A stretch of 64,000 bases of DNA from Rhodoferax sp. BLA1. GTDB lineage: Bacteria > Pseudomonadota > Gammaproteobacteria > Burkholderiales > Burkholderiaceae_C. The position numbers and the translations under genes were made by a program. Shown here one piece after another: positions 18,623 through 27,771 of the stretch. Each line of letters opens with the position of its first letter. Position 1 is the first letter of the stretch. A model generated the notes under the pieces. It ran no database searches. It was given only the letters and a program-made list of their open reading frames with translations, and was not told the origin of the DNA. Location: the NCBI RefSeq assembly GCF_013416775.1, contig NZ_SZVI01000003.1:186001-250000 (forward strand), in the 5' to 3' direction.

Positions 18623-19291
18623 TCAAGCGCCGATGATGGCCACGCTCAGACTGGCGCCAACCCTGGAGGCCCCCGCTTCAATCATGGCCAGTGCATCGGC
18701 CTGGGTGCGAACCCCACCAGAAGCCTTAACGCCAATCAGGGGGCCCACCGTTTGACGCATCAAGGCGATGTCTGCCACGGTGGCACCGGCCTTGCCAAAA
18801 CCCGTGGAGGTTTTGACAAAATCCGCCCCGGCTTCAACGCTGAGTCGGCAAGCGGTCTCTTTTTGGGCGTCTGTCAACAAGCAGGTTTCAATGATCACCT
18901 TGAGGGTTTTGCCAGCGCACGCTTTCTTCACCAAAGCGATGTCATCTCGCACCAGGTCAAGATCACCGTCCTTCAAAGCACCCAAATTGATGACCATGTC
19001 CACTTCGTCAGCACCATTCTGGATGCAGGCCTGGGTTTCCTGAGCCTTGCACGCACTGAGCGTGGCGCCCAGCGGGAACCCCACCACACAACAAGTCAGA
19101 ACACCGCTGCCTTTGAGCTTTGCAGCCACCAAGGGAACCCAATAGGGATTCACGCACACCGAAGCAAACTTGAAGCGAATCGCCTCATCACATAAACGCT
19201 CCACGTCCACCCGCTGAGCGTCGGGCTTCAGGATGGTGTGATCAATATAAGAGGCCAAGCTACGGTCTTTGACCATCACTGTGTTTGTCAT
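18623..19291 (-). CDS. deoC: Deoxyribose-phosphate aldolase
   Basis: Splits 2-deoxyribose 5-phosphate into glyceraldehyde 3-phosphate and acetaldehyde. At 222 aa it shows all family landmarks: [46 protein letters not shown] and the Schiff-base lysine segment [13 protein letters not shown] chose ATG 19291 (MTNTVMVKD). It is the first gene of the minus-strand operon that continues with the ABC importer and deoK, and is divergent from the DeoR-family regulator. Confidence 0.93.
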   Translation of the reverse strand: MTNTVMVKDRSLASYIDHTILKPDAQRVDVERLCDEAIRFKFASVCVNPYWVPLVAAKLKGSGVLTCCVVGFPLGATLSACKAQETQACIQNGADEVDMVINLGALKDGDLDLVRDDIALVKKACAGKTLKVIIETCLLTDAQKETACRLSVEAGADFVKTSTGFGKAGATVADIALMRQTVGPLIGVKASGGVRTQADALAMIEAGASRVGASLSVAIIGA

Positions 19292-19632
19292 GTGCCACCT
19301 GTCAAATGTTGGGTTCAATGTATCTTTGTTGAGATAAATGATACATCTAATGTTTGGATCTTCACATTTTTTGTTGAATGTTATTCACATTGATCGTAAA
19401 GTGCAAGCCATGCTTATTTTTTGAGGAAAGGCCCCACGACCAGACGCGTCGTTAGTGGCTCAGAATTTGCATGCCATGGTCTGCTGAAGAGGGTCCATAT
19501 CAGAAGGAAAAATGATGAATAAAAATGGCCAGAAAGTTTGTGCCGAGGTCCTCCGCAGATGCAACGTCAGAGATACCCGCACGCCTGCTCTGTGCGTCGG
19601 CCTCTGTTTTTTTCAGATGAAGGATGTCTGCC
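19292..19632. promoter_or_regulatory. Divergent deo control region
   Basis: This 341-bp region has no convincing gene. It is AT-rich near deoC and holds two dyads: TGTATC at 19319-19324 with GATACA at 19340-19345, and TGAAT-GTT-ATTCA at 19375-19387. Either could be a site for the adjacent DeoR-family repressor. Nothing clear was seen in 19400-19620 apart from short spurious reading frames. Confidence 0.5.
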
Positions 19633-20412
19633 ATGTTTGAGAAAAGGCGACAACGCATTGACAAGATATTGGCCTTGCTGGAAGTCAATCAGTCACTCCA
19701 CATCCGCGATGTCGCTCAATTGCTTGACGTTTCTGAGATGACACTTCGGCGCGACATCGCGCATGGAGACAACCGCCTCCTTTATCTCGGTGGTTATCTG
19801 GTCAAGCCAGGAACGAACAAGGCCACCCAATACAGTCTGGACAGCGAAAAGGGCGTCGGGCTCAAGAACAAGCGTTGGGTCGGTCGCCTTGCCGCCGAAC
19901 AGATCCAGAATGGGGACTGCATCTTCATCGACTGCGGTACCACAACACCCCACATCGTCGCGGCCATGCCCAAAGACATCGAGTGCACGGTGATTTGTTA
20001 TGCCAAGAACATTGCCTACCCACTCTCCAGCTTTCCCAACGTGACCTTGGTGCTGCTGGGCGGTGTCTACTACCCGTCATCAGCCACCTTTTACTGCGAG
20101 GAAAGTGTGGGTTACCTGAACAAATTCGGCATCAACAAAGCCTTTCTGTCCGCAGGCGGGGTCAGCATCGAGCGAGGGCTCAGCTGCTCCCACCTGCACG
20201 AGGTCAAGGTCAAACAAGCCATCTTGGGTATTGCGATCAAAAAAATCCTGGTGGTTGACTCGGGAAAATTCGGCCAATTCCGCTCTGCGTTTTTTGCCGA
20301 CTTTGCACAGATCGACAGCATCATCACCGACGCCGGACTCGACGCGGAGACTGCGGCAAAGATCACCAGTCACCACACCGAACTGCTGATCGCACAAGCC
20401 CAACACAGTTGA
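19633..20412 (+). CDS. DeoR-family transcriptional repressor
   Basis: A 259-aa regulator with an N-terminal helix-turn-helix (IRDVAQLLDVSEMTLRRDI) and a C-terminal sugar-phosphate sensor domain (IFIDCGTTTPHIVAAM; FLSAGGVSIERGLSC). The ATG at 19633 (MFEKRRQ) has an AAGGA Shine-Dalgarno at 8 nt. An ATG at 19624 is less well spaced. It is divergent from deoC and most likely represses the deoxyribose operon until a phosphorylated sugar such as deoxyribose 5-phosphate is present. Confidence 0.9.
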   Translation: MFEKRRQRIDKILALLEVNQSLHIRDVAQLLDVSEMTLRRDIAHGDNRLLYLGGYLVKPGTNKATQYSLDSEKGVGLKNKRWVGRLAAEQIQNGDCIFIDCGTTTPHIVAAMPKDIECTVICYAKNIAYPLSSFPNVTLVLLGGVYYPSSATFYCEESVGYLNKFGINKAFLSAGGVSIERGLSCSHLHEVKVKQAILGIAIKKILVVDSGKFGQFRSAFFADFAQIDSIITDAGLDAETAAKITSHHTELLIAQAQHS

Positions 20413-20677
20413 CATCACCCCTCTTGCCCTGACACCCAAGCAAAGAGTCGGTCCAGTGGTCTTGGTCCCAGGCTGCTCCGCGTAGACCAGGCATGGAGCG
20501 GTGCTCAGCCATCCGAGCGCCTAACACAAGTTTTTTCCCGAGCAACTCACAGTTTGTGTGGATAACTTTGTGCACCAGTAACAGAACAACCCGGCAAAGC
20601 CTTGTCTGGTGCGGCCTGCAACGCGATGCCAAAAAAATAAGCAGCAGGGACAAGTGCCAAAAATTAATAAAAAAATA
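20413..20677. other. Intergenic stretch with a consensus DnaA box and an inverted repeat
   Basis: No gene is seen in these 265 bp. They contain TGTGGATAA, the exact complement of the consensus DnaA box TTATCCACA, at about 20567-20575. An 8-bp inverted repeat GGGACAAG (20647-20654) and CTTGTCCC (20682-20689) flanks an AT-rich loop and overlaps the 3' end of the HAD gene. Confidence 0.4.
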
Positions 20678-21337
20678 TCAGCTTGTCCCCAGCAAAACAG
20701 CCAGCTCAGTCATGTTAGGAAACAGCCGGTGTGCACCGGCCGCCAGCAAAGCAGGCCCCGCTTCCGGTAGTGGGCAGTAGGCCCAGACGGTGGCGCCCGC
20801 TGCCACGCCGGCGGTGATACCGACCGTGGTGTCTTCGATCACCAGGCAATGCTCGGCAGGCACATCAAGGTGCCGGGCCGCCGCCAGATACACGTCCGGT
20901 GCAGGTTTGGAGCGTGGCATCTCATGCCCGCTGAAAATACGCCCGGCGAAAAAGTCCAACAAGCCGACCTGGCCCAACATCATCTCGACCTTGAAGCGAT
21001 CCGCCCCGGAAGCACAGGCGATCTGGCCGCCAAAGCGCGTGTGGGCGGCCTGCACTGCGACATCGGCACCCTGGATGATGGTCAGCCGCGCGCTGAGCGC
21101 CTCGTTGCGGCGCTGGTAAAAACGCTGCATCCAGTCTTCGGTGAGCGGCTGGCCGGTGCGACGTTCGATCTCGGCGCGCTCCTCCCGCACCGCCTTACCA
21201 ATGAAGTGGCGCATACATTCGGCCAGCGTCATTGACCAGCCACTCTCATCGAGCAAGTCACGCAGCACACCGCAGGTGATGGCCTCGCTGTCCACCAACA
21301 CACCGTCACAGTCAAACAGAACCGCCTTAAAACTCAT
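20678..21337 (-). CDS. HAD-superfamily phosphatase (beta-phosphoglucomutase/GPH-like)
   Basis: A 219-aa HAD hydrolase. Motif I is FDCDGVLVDSEAI at the N-terminus, motif II is CASGADR, and motifs III/IV are KPAPDVYLAAARH and CLVIEDTTVGITAGVAAG. The helical cap lies between residues 20 and 80. The substrate is probably a small phosphorylated sugar, not resolved here. A dispersed-repeat copy begins within its start codon, so the repeat forms its 5' leader. Confidence 0.88.
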   Translation of the reverse strand: MSFKAVLFDCDGVLVDSEAITCGVLRDLLDESGWSMTLAECMRHFIGKAVREERAEIERRTGQPLTEDWMQRFYQRRNEALSARLTIIQGADVAVQAAHTRFGGQIACASGADRFKVEMMLGQVGLLDFFAGRIFSGHEMPRSKPAPDVYLAAARHLDVPAEHCLVIEDTTVGITAGVAAGATVWAYCPLPEAGPALLAAGAHRLFPNMTELAVLLGTS

Positions 21338-21372
21338 AGCTACAAACCCTTTAAATACATGGGCTACAGCCC
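21335..21372 (+). repeat. Dispersed repeat copy at the HAD gene start
   Basis: CATAGCTACAAACCC followed by ATGGGCTACAGCCC. Its first three bases are the complement of the HAD gene's start codon. Confidence 0.65.
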
Positions 21373-21385
21373 AAATTCTTACAAA

Positions 21386-22765
21386 TCACGGGACAACCGA
21401 TGTCGCCCCCAGATCCTTCAACAAGGACTGAAATTCCTTGGAACTGCGCAGCACCCGCCCGCCCGCAGCCACCAGCCGCGTGACATCGTCGTTGGGCAGT
21501 GAAAACGCGGTGGGAATCTGCAGCAACACCCGGCGCTCGGCCATCTCGGGCGCGTCGCTGAGGTTGACGTTGATGACATAAATCTTGGCATCTGGCGCAA
21601 ACGGGTCATCGGCACTGCGCTTGCGCAACTCCTGGCGCCAGGCTTGGACGGTGTCGCGCAGCAGCTCCAGCGTCTCCTGGGTGGCGCGCCCGCCGGTGCC
21701 AAACAGCAGCGCGTCCATCACCTGCAAGGTGGTGGGCACCTCGTCGTGCGAGTCGATGTTTTCCGAGGCAGCCCGCTCGGCATTCACCGCGATGATCACC
21801 AGCTTCTCGATCGGTGTATCCGTCATCGGGCCGACCGCGCTGCGCAGGCCACCGTCAGCTTGCGAGCGGTCCAACAAGCTGCGCAGGCCCAGGTTGTCGA
21901 CCAGGCCACCATCCACCAGATGGATGTAGGGACGGGTGGAGGCGTCCAGGTAGGAGCGCTGGCTGTCACGCAACAGGCGCACGCGGTAGGCGTCGGCCTC
22001 GGAACTGGCCAGCGTCACCGGTTGGTCGCAGGTGTCGCTGTAGTTTTTGAGTGTCATCGGGCTCAACGCAATCGGCACTGCGCTGGAGGCCGCCACCGCA
22101 AACGACAGTGGCACGCTGTTCAAATCGGAGCAGATCAGCGAAAACTGTCGCCAGCTGAACTCGAACCCCGAGCCCAGCGACAAGTCGGTGGCAGAGACCA
22201 GCAGCCCGGGATGGCCCGGGCGTTCGGTCAGGTCACCAAAGGTTTTGCCTTTGAACAGCTCGTCCAGGCGCCGCTCCAGCAGGTTGGAGCGGCCAAACCA
22301 GGGCGAGGTCAGGTCATACAAGTTGCGCACTTTGAGGGCGTAACTGACCAGGTTGTCCTGGAAGTTCTTGCGCAGGAACTGGTTCTCAAAAGCCGGAAAA
22401 GTCTCATTACCAAAGGCCGCGTAATACGCCGCCACGATGCTGCCGCCCGACACCCCACTGATCAGGTCCAGCTCGTCAATCAGGTTGATGCTGTTGCCCT
22501 GCCACGGCACCTGGGTCTGGCGCAAGGCATCGAGCACGCCATAACCAAAAGCAGCGGCACGTGCGCCACCGCCCGAAAGGCTCACCAGCATCAGCATCTT
22601 GCGGTCTTGCGTGGGGGCCGCGTCGCGCAGCGCCGCCTCGCGGTCACCATAGGGTTTCATCGGCTGGTTCTGCCAGGGGCGCAGGCTGGAGCAGCCGCTC
22701 AGCAGCAGCAACACCATCAGCGCCAACATCCAGCGCCGCAAGGGTTTGAAGATCACATCGGTCAT
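21386..22765 (-). CDS. Patatin-like phospholipase lipoprotein
   Basis: A 459-aa predicted lipoprotein (signal MLALMVLLLLSGCSS) with a patatin phospholipase domain. The oxyanion-hole glycine run is SLSGGGARAAAFGYG, the nucleophile elbow is ISGVSGGSIVAAY, and the catalytic aspartate is in VDGGLVDNLGLRS. Likely anchored at the outer membrane facing the periplasm and acting on lipids. I chose ATG 22765 (MTDVIFKPL), 11 bp after the MBL gene stop. Upstream residues belong to a shadow of that gene. Confidence 0.88.
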   Translation of the reverse strand: MTDVIFKPLRRWMLALMVLLLLSGCSSLRPWQNQPMKPYGDREAALRDAAPTQDRKMLMLVSLSGGGARAAAFGYGVLDALRQTQVPWQGNSINLIDELDLISGVSGGSIVAAYYAAFGNETFPAFENQFLRKNFQDNLVSYALKVRNLYDLTSPWFGRSNLLERRLDELFKGKTFGDLTERPGHPGLLVSATDLSLGSGFEFSWRQFSLICSDLNSVPLSFAVAASSAVPIALSPMTLKNYSDTCDQPVTLASSEADAYRVRLLRDSQRSYLDASTRPYIHLVDGGLVDNLGLRSLLDRSQADGGLRSAVGPMTDTPIEKLVIIAVNAERAASENIDSHDEVPTTLQVMDALLFGTGGRATQETLELLRDTVQAWRQELRKRSADDPFAPDAKIYVINVNLSDAPEMAERRVLLQIPTAFSLPNDDVTRLVAAGGRVLRSSKEFQSLLKDLGATSVVP

Positions 22766-22776
22766 CTGTGTCTGGG

Positions 22777-23703
22777 TCAGGTATTGAACAAATGGGAGCC
22801 TTGTTGCCTGGCCGCGCCGGACGCCACCAGCTCGGCCACCAGCAACGCCAGCGCCTGCGCCAAGGGCAACTCGGCAAATTGCTGGTGCACCAATCGGGCC
22901 AGGTACGGCGTGGCTTGCGCCCAGGCCAGCAGCTCGGATTGTTCCAAACATTGGGCTTCCAGCAGTTTGAACTTGAGCAAGACCTTGGTGGCATAACGCA
23001 GATGTTGCTGCGGGTCGGCCACAAAACGCGCCAGCCGCTGGCGCGCCACACCCAGCGCCTGCGCCACATCAGTGAACGGCGCGCCGTGGCCGGGCACCAC
23101 CCAGCGCGGCGCCAGCGCCTCAATCAGATCCAGCGTTGCGGCCACCTCGTCAAAGGCGCCGTCGCCATCCAGCTCCGGGAACACCACGCCAAAACCACGC
23201 TGCCACAGCGCGTCGGCCGACACCAGGGTGCGGCTCACCGGCTCAAACAAAATCACCGAGTGGGTGTCGTGCCCCGGCGCGGCATGCACCTGCCACACCG
23301 TGTCACCCAGGGACAACTCGGAGCCCGGCACCAGCACCGCGTCAAATCCAAAACGCGGGCAGCTCTGCCCGGTGGGGATGTAGCTCAGCGCCTGTGGGTT
23401 CCAGTCGCGCACATACGCGGCCAGCCCGGGCGGAATCAGGGTGCGCAGTTGCGGGTAGGCCGCTTGTAATGCCGCATTGCCGCCGCAGTGGTCACTGTGC
23501 AAATGGGTGTTGATCAGCACGTCCAGCGCCCGGCCCTGCAGGCTGGCAGCCAACAGCGCCAAGGTTTGCGGCGCGTGGCTGCAGTAGCCACTGTCGATCA
23601 ACGCGATGCCTGCCGCGCCCTGGATCACGATGTTGTTGGACGACAACCAGCCGCGCTCCAGCACGGTCAGCCCCGGGGGCAAGCCAGCGGTTGCGTCACT
23701 CAT
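22777..23703 (-). CDS. MBL-fold metallo-hydrolase
   Basis: A 308-aa metallo-beta-lactamase-fold hydrolase with the zinc motif NTHLHSDHCGG near residue 75, a later histidine in VHAAPGHDTHSVIL and another in WVVPGHGAPF. The C-terminal third is helical, as in LACTB2-like and quorum-quenching relatives. The substrate is not assignable. It is co-directional with the patatin gene 11 bp downstream and probably shares its transcript. Confidence 0.87.
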   Translation of the reverse strand: MSDATAGLPPGLTVLERGWLSSNNIVIQGAAGIALIDSGYCSHAPQTLALLAASLQGRALDVLINTHLHSDHCGGNAALQAAYPQLRTLIPPGLAAYVRDWNPQALSYIPTGQSCPRFGFDAVLVPGSELSLGDTVWQVHAAPGHDTHSVILFEPVSRTLVSADALWQRGFGVVFPELDGDGAFDEVAATLDLIEALAPRWVVPGHGAPFTDVAQALGVARQRLARFVADPQQHLRYATKVLLKFKLLEAQCLEQSELLAWAQATPYLARLVHQQFAELPLAQALALLVAELVASGAARQQGSHLFNT

Positions 23704-23713
23704 AGACAAAAAT

Positions 23714-23751
23714 GGCCTCCAGCCCTTATAAAACAAGCGCAGATAGCTATC
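23714..23751 (-). repeat. Dispersed repeat copy upstream of the MBL gene
   Basis: On the minus strand it reads GATAGCTATCTGCGCTTG and then ATAAGGGCTGGAGGCC. It starts 11 nt upstream of the MBL start codon. Confidence 0.75.
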
Positions 23752-23773
23752 ATTTGTTTAAAAACTGCAGAAC

Positions 23774-24391
23774 CTAGCGGGCCCGCAGCACCATTTGCTT
23801 CTGGCCCAGGCTGATATCGAATTTGGACAGGAAGGACTGCCCCAGCAGCGCCTGCTTGTCGTCCCCCAAGCTCAATCCCACGCCCACCTTGACGTTGCTC
23901 ACCCGCAGCGGGCCCAGCACCACCGTCACGCCGTCCACCACCCGGCCCGGGCGCTCGCCATTGGCGGTGTGGAAGGTGGTGGGTACACCGCCGTTCACAC
24001 CTGCGGCCTGGGCCAGCGGCTCACTGACACTCACCAGCGATGCGCCGGTGTCCACCAGAAACATCACCTCGCGCCCGTTGATGCTGCCAGGGCTGTAAAA
24101 GTGGCCGTCCTGCGCGCGCGGGATGACCAGGTCACCATTGGCCAGCACCTGCGACTGTTTGGGTTTGAGGTAAACCGTCATCAAGCCATACACCAGGCCC
24201 ATGACAGCAAACCAGAACAGCAGCATCGGGATCAGTCCGGTTTGGCGCGGGGAGGATGGCTCTGACGTCGCTTGAGAGCGCAGGTTGTTGTTGGAGAACG
24301 ATCTGAACTTGTGGCGGGTGTCATTGAGCTGACGTTGTTTGTCGCGCTCGCGCTGCGCGTCCCGAAACCAGTCGCGGTCTTCGACACCCAT
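23774..24391 (-). CDS. Retropepsin-like aspartic protease (TIGR02281 type), membrane-anchored
   Basis: A 205-aa protein with an N-terminal basic/charged tail, one membrane segment (IPMLLFWFAVMGLVYGLMTVYL at about 57-78) and a periplasmic retropepsin fold with FLVDTGASLVSVS and LLGQSFLSKFD. This matches the bacterial clan AA protease family. It presumably acts as a dimer in the periplasm. ATG 24391 (MGVEDRDW) is favoured over upstream starts. Confidence 0.82.
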   Translation of the reverse strand: MGVEDRDWFRDAQRERDKQRQLNDTRHKFRSFSNNNLRSQATSEPSSPRQTGLIPMLLFWFAVMGLVYGLMTVYLKPKQSQVLANGDLVIPRAQDGHFYSPGSINGREVMFLVDTGASLVSVSEPLAQAAGVNGGVPTTFHTANGERPGRVVDGVTVVLGPLRVSNVKVGVGLSLGDDKQALLGQSFLSKFDISLGQKQMVLRAR

Positions 24392-24579
24392 GCTCAGGCA
24401 GCGCCCCGGCCAGGTACCCACCCTGCGGGGGCCGTTGGTGCACACATTTCAGAGAAAAAAAACTGCGTCATCACCCGCCTTGTCATGTGGTTGGGAGCTG
24501 AGCATTCTAGAAGTGCCACGGTGACTGCACCCTGGCCCGGCGAAAGTCAGGGGCTTTGACCCAAGCGGCCAGGCCGATC

Positions 24580-25023
24580 TCAGCGGTACACCAGCACCGG
24601 GATGTTGGAGTGGGTCAGCACCATCTGGGTTTCGCTGCCCAGCAACAGGGCGCTGACACCACGGCGCCCATGGGACGCCATGAAAATCAGGTCACAGTCC
24701 TGGGTCTGCGCCGTCTGGATGATCAGTTTGTAGGGCTGGTCACCGACCCGCACCAGGGTGTCAAGCGGCACACCGGCTTGTTGGCCGATGACCTGGGCGG
24801 TACCCAGAATCTCTTGCGCCAGCCCGTCCAGGCGCTGCTGCAGATCTTGCGTCAGGTGGGCGCTGCTGAGCCCTCCCACACCGTCGTAGGCCACTGGCGG
24901 TGTGGGCTCGACATACAACACGGTGATGCGTGCGCCAGCGTCTTTGGCAAACGACACCGCGCGCGTCAGCGCGGCCACAGACAACAGGGAGCCGTCGGTC
25001 GGAACCAGAAGATGTTTGAACAT
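24580..25023 (-). CDS. Universal stress protein (UspA family)
   Basis: A 147-aa UspA-fold protein. It begins MFKHLLVPTDGSLLSVAAL and ends with the ATP-binding G-2x-G-9x-G(S/T) region (MASHGRRGVSALLLGSET). The gene lies 25 bp downstream of the EmrB-like gene and may be read from the same transcript. It probably binds ATP and helps stress tolerance. Confidence 0.9.
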   Translation of the reverse strand: MFKHLLVPTDGSLLSVAALTRAVSFAKDAGARITVLYVEPTPPVAYDGVGGLSSAHLTQDLQQRLDGLAQEILGTAQVIGQQAGVPLDTLVRVGDQPYKLIIQTAQTQDCDLIFMASHGRRGVSALLLGSETQMVLTHSNIPVLVYR

Positions 25024-25048
25024 GGTGTGCCTTCTTGGGGTTGGTTGA

Positions 25049-26605
25049 TCAATGGCCGCCCGCGCCAGGCTCCACCACCCGACTCGGTTTGGGTGCCAGC
25101 CAGATGAGGGTGGCCGCAGCGATGAAGATCAGCCCGATCACTGTCATGATCTGGTTGGTCGACAACATGATGCTTTGCGAGGTGACCAGGTAGTCCAGCG
25201 TCTGGTAAACCGCATCGGGCGTCATACCGGACTGGCCCAGCAGGCCACGCACACTCAAGTCGCGGTCCACCAGCCCCACCAGCTCGGCGTGGTCCCGCGT
25301 GGCCTGGTCGCTCCAGACGGTGGTGACCACCGAGGTGGCAAACGCACCCGAGAGCGTCCGCAGAAAATTCATCAGCCCGGCCGCCGAATCCATTTCAGAC
25401 TCGTCCACACTGGCCAAGGCCAGCCCGGTGGACGGGATGAAAAAGAAGGGCAAACCCAGCCCCATGGCCATCAAAGGCAGGGCAATGTCCCAGAAACCCA
25501 TGTCGGTGTTGGCCACAGTGCGCCACAAGGTGCTCAAACCCATCCAGACCACACCTACAAACACCAGCTTGCGCGGGTCGCTTTTGCTGTTGGCCACCCA
25601 GGGCGCCACAAACAAGGCGGTCACACCAGTCCAGGCCGTGACCAAGCCGGCATCGGTGGCGGTGTAGCCCATGAAGCTCTGCAGCCACAGCGGTGTCAGC
25701 ACATTGACACCAAAAAAGGCGGCAAACGCGAAGCTGATCGTCAACACGCTGACGCTGAAGCCGCGATGCCGGAACACACGCAGGTCAACAATCGGGTGGC
25801 GCTCATGTAACTCCCAGATCAGAAACGCGGCAAACGCGATAGCGGCCACCACCGACAGCACCGTGATCTGTGTCGAGGCGAACCAGTCCAGGTTCTTGCC
25901 CTCATCCAGCACCAGTTGCAGCGCGGCGACCCAGATGATCAGCAGGCCCATACCCACCATGTCAATCGGGCTGCGCCGGGCGTCTTCCTGGTACCGCTTG
26001 AGCAGCTTCCAGGCGTACAAGCCAAAACCAATGGCAATCGGGGAGTTGATCAAAAACACCCAGGACCAGCTGTACTCGTCACACAACCAGCCACCCAGAA
26101 TGGGGCCCACCACGGGCGCCACCAACGTGGTCATCGACCACAGGCCAATCGCGGCCGCCACCTTGTCCTTGGGAAAGATGCGCATCAGCAAGGTTTGCGA
26201 CAACGGCATCAGCGGCCCGCCACACAAGCCCTGAAACACCCGCGCCACCACCAGCACACCCAGCGAGCTGGACAAACCACAGACGATGGAAAACACACCA
26301 AACAGGATCATCGAGGTGGCAAACACCCGCACCGACCCAAAACGCGCCGCCAGCCAGCCGGTCAGCGGCACGGTGATCGCCTCCCCCACCGCGTAAGAGG
26401 TGATCACCCAGGTGCCTTGGCTGGTGGCAGCGCCCAGCGCCCCGGCAATATTGGGCACCGCTACGTTGGCAATCGTCATGTTGAGCACGGCGATGAAGTT
26501 GGCCGACGCCAGCATCAGCGCCGCCACCCAAAGCATGCCACCGGTCAACGGGGCATCGGGGCCGTCGCGCCCCCCGGCCGGCGCAGCAGTTACAGCTTGA
26601 CTCAT
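25049..26605 (-). CDS. emrB: DHA2-family drug:H+ antiporter (EmrB-like)
   Basis: A 518-aa MFS transporter with 14 predicted membrane helices, the DHA2 layout. Landmarks are TIANVAVPNIAGALGA near residue 50 and GWLAARFGSVRVF (motif A variant). It is the inner-membrane engine of a tripartite pump with the adjacent EmrA-like adaptor and NodT-type channel. The drugs exported are unknown. Confidence 0.92.
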   Translation of the reverse strand: MSQAVTAAPAGGRDGPDAPLTGGMLWVAALMLASANFIAVLNMTIANVAVPNIAGALGAATSQGTWVITSYAVGEAITVPLTGWLAARFGSVRVFATSMILFGVFSIVCGLSSSLGVLVVARVFQGLCGGPLMPLSQTLLMRIFPKDKVAAAIGLWSMTTLVAPVVGPILGGWLCDEYSWSWVFLINSPIAIGFGLYAWKLLKRYQEDARRSPIDMVGMGLLIIWVAALQLVLDEGKNLDWFASTQITVLSVVAAIAFAAFLIWELHERHPIVDLRVFRHRGFSVSVLTISFAFAAFFGVNVLTPLWLQSFMGYTATDAGLVTAWTGVTALFVAPWVANSKSDPRKLVFVGVVWMGLSTLWRTVANTDMGFWDIALPLMAMGLGLPFFFIPSTGLALASVDESEMDSAAGLMNFLRTLSGAFATSVVTTVWSDQATRDHAELVGLVDRDLSVRGLLGQSGMTPDAVYQTLDYLVTSQSIMLSTNQIMTVIGLIFIAAATLIWLAPKPSRVVEPGAGGH

Positions 26606-26616
26606 GGTGACCTGGC

Positions 26617-27744
26617 TCAGTCGGTCAGGCCGCTGGTGTCGATTTCAGCGTGCATCGACAAACCCACCTTGAGTGGCTTGGCCAACAGCTCGGCCGGGTC
26701 CAGCTTGACACGCACCGGCAGGCGTTGCACCACCTTGATCCAGTTGCCAGTGGCGTTCTGGGCCGGAATGGCAGAAAACGCCGAGCCCGAACCACCTGCA
26801 AAACCTTCCACCACACCGGTGTAGCTCACGTCCTTGCCATACAGGTCGGCGTGCAAGGTGACGGGCTGCCCAATGCGCACTTTGCTGAGTTGCACTTCCT
26901 TGAAGTTGGCATCCACATACATCTCGCTCACCGGTACCACCGCCATCAGCGGCATACCGGCCTGCACCCGCTGGCCCAGTTGCACCTGGCGCTTGGCCAC
27001 CACGCCGTCCAACGGCGCCCGGATCACGGTGCGCTCCAGATCGACCTTGGCTTGGTCCAGCCGGGCCCGGGCCGCCTGAACCTCGGGGTTGGTGTCGACG
27101 GTGGTGTCGTTGATCAGCGCGCCATTGGCTTCTTTGGCGGCCATCGCCGAGCGCAGGTTGGCGGCGGACTGTGCCACCGCCGACTTGGCTGCCGCCAGGT
27201 TGGCTTCGGCGCCAGCAAAAGCATTTTGTGCGCGGGTGAGTTCATCCCCCGACACCGAGCCGGAGGCCAGCAGCGCGTCACGGCGCGTCAGGTCGAGCTT
27301 GGCGCGCTCGAAATCGGCCTGGGCGGAGGCCAGTTGCGCACTCGCACGTTTTTCGTCGGCTTCGCGTGCGGTGATCTGGGCCGCCAGGTTGCTGTCATTG
27401 GCCACATAACTTCTGACGCGGCGCATGGCCCGGTCCAGCTCGGCGGCGGCTTGTGCAGCGGCCAGTCTGGCGTCGGTGGGGTCAATCACCACCAGGACAT
27501 CGCCTTTTTTGACGGCCTGGGTGTCCTTGACCTTGACATCTGCCACGATGCCGCCGTAGGACGGCGTGATCTGCGCCACTTCGACAGCGGTGTAGGCGTT
27601 GTCGGTAGAGACATAGTGCGAGGCGTACAGCGTCCAATAAGCGGCCACAGCCACACCTACTAGGCCAATACCACCGGCCAGCGCCAGCAGGCGTTGGTTG
27701 CGACGTTTTTTGAGGGCCAGATCGGCCATGTTGTTGTCAGTCAT
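26617..27744 (-). CDS. emrA: Membrane fusion protein (EmrA/HlyD family)
   Basis: A 375-aa periplasmic adaptor with an N-terminal membrane anchor (LLALAGGIGLVGVAVAAYW), a lipoyl half-motif pair around VDVKVKDTQAVKKGDVLVVIDP and DGVVAKRQVQLGQRV, a long helical hairpin (about 85-210) and a beta-barrel. It lies 11 bp upstream of emrB and connects it to the outer-membrane channel. Confidence 0.92.
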   Translation of the reverse strand: MTDNNMADLALKKRRNQRLLALAGGIGLVGVAVAAYWTLYASHYVSTDNAYTAVEVAQITPSYGGIVADVKVKDTQAVKKGDVLVVIDPTDARLAAAQAAAELDRAMRRVRSYVANDSNLAAQITAREADEKRASAQLASAQADFERAKLDLTRRDALLASGSVSGDELTRAQNAFAGAEANLAAAKSAVAQSAANLRSAMAAKEANGALINDTTVDTNPEVQAARARLDQAKVDLERTVIRAPLDGVVAKRQVQLGQRVQAGMPLMAVVPVSEMYVDANFKEVQLSKVRIGQPVTLHADLYGKDVSYTGVVEGFAGGSGSAFSAIPAQNATGNWIKVVQRLPVRVKLDPAELLAKPLKVGLSMHAEIDTSGLTD

Positions 27745-27771
27745 GAGAAATCCTTGAAACTTGGGTGTGGG

